Of a DNA stretch of 64,000 bases, positions 58,901 through 64,000 are shown in pieces; position 1 is the stretch's first letter; every line of letters begins with the position of its first letter. The notes under the pieces were generated by a model that saw only the letters and a list, made by a program, of their open reading frames with translations, was not told where the DNA came from and did not search any database. The position numbers and the translations under genes are program-made. The DNA is from Hirsutella rhossiliensis (lineage: Eukaryota > Ascomycota > Sordariomycetes > Hypocreales > Ophiocordycipitaceae), in NCBI RefSeq assembly GCF_020360975.1, contig NW_025408675.1, positions 2,294,001 to 2,358,000 of the forward strand, written 5' to 3'.

Positions 58901-61100
58901 CTTATAGGGCCTATGCCTTTCTTTAAGGACTCCTATTTCTAGTCTAATTTTAAGGATATTAATAACTTTCTACTCTATCGCTTTTAAGATTAGGATTAAG
59001 GCTACTTACTACGCCTTATATTTTATTATCCTAATAACCTATAGGGGGGCTATAGCTAGGTCGACTTTACTTCTTTTTATAAAGTCCTAGGATAATGCTA
59101 CTTCTTTATTAAATAAAATACTATTAAAGATCCGGATTTCTACTTTTATAAGAAAGCCCTTAAATTATTTATAAATTACTTTAAGTCTTTCTTATATTAG
59201 CCGCTTTCCTTTCTATATACTTAAGAATTTTCCTATTAAGTGTTCTAGGTAGGGTCTAGGCTATATCTTATCTTTAACGGTATTCTATTTAGTCTTCTTT
59301 TAGTTAAGGTCCCCTTTTAGCGTCGAGCCGTTTAATAGAGCATCGTTAATAGGGTTAATCTTATTTACTTTTCTTTTAAAGAGAGTATTAACTCTTAGAT
59401 TATATAATTTAATAGGTCGTTTCCTCCCTATCTTAACTTTAACCTTTTAGATCTTTCTAAACTTCTTTCTAGCTCTAATAATATTTTTCTTAAATTCTCT
59501 TATAGCCTCTATAACTATAACTTTAATAATCTCTTTTACTATCTTAGATTTAATAGCTAGAATCGCCTTATCTCCTTTATCTATAATTAATTGCTATCGT
59601 ACTAGTACTATTAAGGGCTTATTTATACTAGCGTAGGCTAAGTTAGGGACTTAGTTAGCGCCCCCTTTATAACTAAGGATCTTACCTCTTAGTAAGAGAA
59701 TCTTAGCTATTAAGGTATCTATAAGGGGTTCTCTCTATAATTATTAAGTAGCTCCTAGGTTATCTTCTTTAACTTCTATTACTAAAGCTAAAAAGAAATT
59801 TCTTAGGAGCTAGGTAGCTATTTCCTATATAGTCTCCTTAAGCTTTAGTCTTTTATATATATCTTTATTAACTATTAAAGTCGTAGTTTAAAAGGATTTT
59901 AATATATTAACCTTATCTAGAAGCTCCTATTTAATAGCTCCTACTACTAGCGTAACTACTTAGATAGTACCGATTTAATATTTAACTTATATATCGCCGT
60001 TCCTTAAGGAATAATTAAATAATATACGCGCGGCTTTAATAAATAGTATGCCTAGGATAAAGGGAACTAAGACTCCGTCTAGCGTAATATAAAGACAGAT
60101 TAATATCTAGGCCGTACTTAGATAAAGATTAGTCTCTACCTCCCTAACTATATCTATAAGGGATATAGTATATACCGTTATTAATGCTCTTATTAATAGG
60201 ATTTTAAGCCTATATACGTTTATATATCTTTTAGTAATAAGGTTTCCTTTAAACCTAGTATTAATTAAGGCGCTTAGAACTTTAGCTTTCTAGCTACCGA
60301 GCTATACTTAAATATAGGGTAGGTCTTATATATACTTAAGCGAGCGGAAAGGTATAAGGACCGTATTTATATATATTATAGGAATCGCTATAAGGTCTTT
60401 TAGAGTTATCTCTTAGTATCTTATTAAGAGTGCTACTTCCTATATAATAAATTTATCTTTCTTTAGTCTTATTACTTTTAAAGTTTATTAATTAAATAGT
60501 CCTTAGGCTAGTTACGTTACGCTAATTATATTAGTTATAAACCTAACTTCCTTTAGTACTTATTAGACTTCGAGGTACTTATAATCCGATTCTTTATAAG
60601 TAAGGTAAGTAAGCTTAATCGGTTTAACCTAGTATTCTTTATCTTATTCTTTAACTTATATTAAAGCTACCGCGAGTTTTCCTTATAAATATTTAAGGAG
60701 GAGTAAACTACTTTTTATATTATCTTCGGCTACCTTTATAACTATTATCGTAGCTCTATAAGGTCTTATATTACTCTTTACTTTCTCTAGGGTTTAGAAT
60801 TTAGTATTTTCTATACCTTAGGCTATATCTATATATCTTATACTAAGTCTCTCGCTTAGTTAGGGAATAAAGTTAATTAAGTAATTTAAAGGGATTAGGA
60901 TTCTTTTATATATAATTTCTCCGATAATTTTATCTATAAGTCTATCGAACTTCTTATCTAGATCTACTCTATATCTATAGTATATAGGGATAATCTTTAA
61001 GCTAGTTTTTACTATTCTTATTATCTCGATTTCCTTTATATTTTCTTTAACTCTTTATCTTTTCCCTTTATAGGCATTAATCCCTATTATAGTTATATAG
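55960..61100 (-). pseudogene. Element I pol (PR-RT-RH-IN)
   Basis: Minus strand. RT core near 58580-58540 is read as FLDNISIKGP, the Gypsy catalytic box with the second Asp changed to Asn, followed by the EVALRVRRFIFEYL block. The RNase H region is at about 58100-57500. Integrase is at about 57300-56000: EVITATTPSYP, FNYRYLYFIEVQDDLTK and an EVTLVKEITIGAITKFI block around the catalytic Asp region. Protease and the gag-pol spacer (about 61100-59400) can be followed only as open sequence without a firm motif. Stops are dense. Confidence 0.65.
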
Positions 61101-61199
61101 ATTATCTAATTATATATATTACTTTATTATATATTATCTATAATTATAATAACCGATATCCTTCTTATTTCTTTTCTTATATCGCTTACTTTTAGATTC

Positions 61200-62650
61200 C
61201 TTAGCTTTTACTTATATAAGCTTCTATATCTCTAGAACTAGTCTAAGAAACTAGATTCTCTTTTACTAGTAGCCTAATTTAAGTAAGATAGTATAACTAT
61301 AGCTTTAACTTATTTTATAAGTAGTAATATAAAGGAGTCTAGCTATATATCTACCTAGTATATAATAAGCCTTTAAATATATATACTTATTTAAGAAAAC
61401 CTATTAATAAGTACTAAGGGAATTACGCTTTTATTATCTTTTCTTTTAAGGTAAAGAGTCCCGTTTACTACTTTATATATTATAAATCTAATCTTATAGT
61501 CCTAAGAGTATACCTTATACTTATTAAGGTAGTATCCTTCTTTACTATAATAGAAGTATCTCTTAGGCTAGTTAAAAGTATTAACCTAAAACTATATATA
61601 TTAATTAGATAGGTAGTAAAATCTAATAGTATTTACGCTACCTCCTTATCTATAACTTAAAGAGTAGCCTTTACTACTAACGCGTCTCTATTCCTTATTA
61701 AGCTAGTTAAATATCTACTCTTACTAGTAAGTAAGGTTAATCTTTATATCTTTAAAGGCTTTTATTAGGTCTAAGATCTCCTTTATAGGCTATCTAGGTT
61801 TCTTATCTATTTTCTTTAACTCTTTAAGAAGTTTTTCTTCGCCCTTATTAGATTCGGCTTCCTTTATTACTTCGTTAATTTCCCTAAAGAGCTAGTCTTT
61901 TTTTAGGTTCTTAAGCTTTTAATTATAGACTTTAGATACTATATCTCGTCGCTTAATATCTTAGCGAGGTACTAAGTAGTTATTAATTATATAGATAAGG
62001 CTTTTATATAGGAGTTTCGAGATAACTTTAGATATCTTCTTATTTCTCTTTATAACGTTAATAATAAGCTCCTTTAGTATTATATAGTAGATAAAGTATA
62101 ACTAGACTATAGATTCTTCTTAGCTATTAAGTTATACCTTACGCTATAGGTATAAGTAGAGACTAAGCTATTTTATAACTTCCGTAATAGTCTTAGGCTT
62201 TTTAGTATTATAATAGTCTAAGCGGTCGTTAGTAGTTTCTAGTTATTTAATATTATATATATAGTAGTATTAAAAAAGTCTCTTCTTCGCTTCTTTTTAG
62301 GTAAGTCCGTCTATAAGAATTTTAATAGTAAGGGCTTATATAGAGGAGATATAGACTTTAAGCTAGTCTATTTTATCCTTATTATAAATATAGTTAATAT
62401 ATATCTCCTATTTAAACTTCTTAAGAAATTTAGTTACGTTTTTACCGTTAAATTTACTAATAAATAAGAGTTATAGTTAGTAGAGTCTTCCTATAAGGTT
62501 ATCTTAGCTTCTAGCGAGTATATCTCTAAGTCTATTAGTAATCTTATTAATATCTACCTTAATTTTCTTTATATCGCTAGTAGTAGGATTAAATAATCCC
62601 TCTTAACGGCTAGCGTTTCTAGATATAGTATACCTATAGATTATAAGGTT
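61200..62650 (-). pseudogene. Element I gag
   Basis: The minus-strand capsid-like region (about 62490-61950) reads FNGKNVTKFLKKFKQEIYINY, DGLTQKEAKKRLF and LSLYLQRKV. It is followed by a Lys/Glu-rich part with REINEVIKEAE and ELKKIDKKPRQPIKE, and a zinc knuckle near 61560-61525, read as FYYSKEGYYLNKY with Cys and His positions now Tyr. Upstream, 62650-63240, is a Ser/Pro/Asn-rich leader without firm coding evidence. Confidence 0.65.
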
Positions 62651-63240
62651 ATGAAATTTAAAGTTAGAGTTTTTAAAGTTAGAGGATATCTTATTATAAC
62701 TATCTTATTACTTACTTTCTTATCTATTAGCGGGAGGTAGGCGTTCTCTATAAGCTACCGCGTAGAGGAGAGCTAAGGTTAAGGTTATTAAGGTATCCCT
62801 TATTAATACCTATATTAGTATTATTAGTATATAAATAAGTAAGAGGTCTTAGTAGGGTTTTAGAACGGTCTAGATTATACTATCGTTATTATTTATATCT
62901 TTTAAAGTATTATATAAAGATCGTAGTTTCTTAACTAAGTTACTAGTATTAAGGATCGTAGGGCCGATAATAAGAGCTCGGGGTTTTTTAGTATTAGCTT
63001 ATTACTTTTCCTTTACTATTAGCAAAGGTATTATTTAATTATTTATTTCCTAGTAAGTCTATCGCCTTATTAGGTCCTTAACTCTAGCTATTAAGGTAGT
63101 TACTACTTTAATTATTAAATCCCTAGATTTTATTTTTTTCTAAATAGTACTATCGTTCTTTAAGTATTCTCGGCTTTATAAAGCTACTCGTCGCCGTATA
63201 AATAGAACGGAATAACGAGTTTATACCTTAGAGACTAGTT

Positions 63241-63618
63241 TTAACGGGGATAAGGGTATATACTTAAAGCACGCATAGTATATAGCTAAGGATTAGTAGA
63301 GCAATTAACTATATAATTATCTAATTATTAGTCTTATATATAGTTCTAAGGGCCTTAGGTTATAGATATAAGTCTTAGAGATTTCTTTACTTTATACCTT
63401 TTTATCTCTACTAGAGTCGCGTAACTAGCGGCCTCTACTTTAAATAGGAAAAATAAAAATTTAAATTAACTATAATTAAGGAAGATACTTAATTAGATAA
63501 TCGAGGTCTTTATAACGCCTTTAAGTATACTTAGAAGTAAGTTAAAAGGGGAGTGCTAGGGGTCTTATCCCTCCCTTACCGGGCTAATATCTATAAGGGT
63601 ACGATCTTACCTATTAAA
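63241..63618 (-). repeat. 5' LTR of I
   Basis: 378 bp; starts TTAACGGGG and ends CTATTAAA. The short AGTTCTAAG insertion near 63350 is the main length difference from the 3' copy. Confidence 0.85.
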
Positions 63619-63623
63619 GTATT

Positions 63624-64000
63624 CCTAGGAAGGCTATAGATAAAGAAAAACTAAGTAATATATAATATAGTAAGGGATCGGATTTAGTATAGTAAGGCTA
63701 AGATCTAAATAGGCCTATAAGGATTAAAAGTAGTAAGAAGGATAGAATAGATTTAAGGGGCAAAGATCGTTAGCGCGGTAGTATTTATAGTAGAATATTA
63801 AAGGGAGAAGGTAGTAAGGAATAATAAGGAAAGGCAGAGGATAGTTAATATCTAAGCGATTATAATAAAGGATATAGAGAGAGCACTCTAGCTAAAGATA
63901 GCGGTAGACCTAATAAACTATATCTTAAAGTAAGCGCTAAATATATACCTAGACCTCTTTATACTAAAGAAGGCTTTAGAGATACCCCTATATAGGCTAA
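63624..64000 (+). pseudogene. Element H protease end and start of RT, cut by window end
   Basis: Continues the H frame after element I with LGR at the protease end. A segment rich in Lys/Arg/Ile follows, then EREKVVRNNKERQ-like sequence, and YLDLFILKKALEIP near 63950-63990, which is the usual PR-RT spacer of this Gypsy group. No RT catalytic block is reached before position 64000. Confidence 0.65.

Larger units (their letters stand above)
51056..63618 (-). mobile_element. Element I: 12.6-kb Gypsy element with a 4.5-kb accessory region
   Basis: LTRs of 370 bp (51056-51425) and 378 bp (63241-63618) and a 5-bp duplication GTATT (51051-51055; 63619-63623). Minus-strand gag, RT and integrase can be read from right to left. 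Between the end of integrase (about 55950) and the 3' LTR lies 4.5 kb holding two divergent degraded ORFs, making I almost twice the length of F or D. A purine-rich tract (minus strand AGGGAGGAG) adjoins the 3' LTR. I is inserted in the protease-RT junction of H. Confidence 0.85.
41740..64000 (+). mobile_element. Element H: Gypsy relic split by D and I, continuing beyond the window
   Basis: H is seen in three pieces: 41740-42007, 49859-51055 and 63619-64000. The first gap is element D with duplication CAGCG (42003-42007) and TAGCG (49859-49863). The second is element I with duplication GTATT (51051-51055 and 63619-63623). The reading frame continues across the second gap: SYNV before I and F-LGR after it. 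The left end and the 3' LTR are not defined in the window. Confidence 0.75.

Overview
The window looks like a nested retrotransposon cluster from a filamentous ascomycete (Pezizomycotina). The evidence is many Ty3/Gypsy (chromodomain-bearing) and Ty1/Copia relics that have been mutated in the way repeat-induced point mutation (RIP) mutates repeats. From about 2.5 kb to the right end, CpA and TpG are very rare, TpA is in large excess, and CpG is spared. Polyproteins can be followed for thousands of bases only if TAG/TAA are read as former Gln or Trp codons; TGA is nearly absent as an internal stop. No rRNA, tRNA or CRISPR was seen, and no intact cellular gene.

Layout. Positions 1-2250 are ordinary-composition DNA with, at most, one gene fragment. 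A degraded ORF with a chromodomain-like stretch follows (2251 to about 3490). Element A (Gypsy, +) lies at about 4.0-8.99 kb. Element B (Copia, -) occupies 8992-13078 and carries a small TRIM-like element (9877-10422). Element C (Gypsy, +) starts with an LTR at 13079 and is split by element E (Copia, +, 13814-27130, 5-bp duplication). E's own 5' LTR is split by a GC-rich Gypsy element F (14435-21414). C resumes at 27136 and stops near 30034, where a full-length Copia B2 (-, 30035-36910) begins. Next come a Gypsy integrase/chromodomain segment G (about 36.9-38.4 kb) and an unidentified long degraded ORF (about 38.86-40.6 kb). Element H (Gypsy, +) is split twice: by Gypsy D (-, 42008-49858) and by a 12.6-kb Gypsy I (-, 51056-63618). 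H continues to the end of the window.

The main finding is that three different Gypsy elements (F, D and I) carry additional ORFs between the end of pol and the 3' LTR, on the strand opposite to gag-pol and convergent with it. In D this ORF has a fungal zinc-cluster-like Cys pattern followed by a heptad-like coiled coil. In F it has a Cys-rich motif, a coiled-coil-like stretch and an acidic tail. In I a 4.5-kb extra region holds two divergent ORFs. G is also followed by a long unidentified ORF, in the sense direction. These are relics, not functional genes, but the shared arrangement suggests accessory genes in fungal Gypsy elements.

All functional calls come from motifs read by eye. No alignment or search was run. 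Boundaries of decayed ORFs are approximate; LTR boundaries and target-site duplications are given where both copies could be compared directly.
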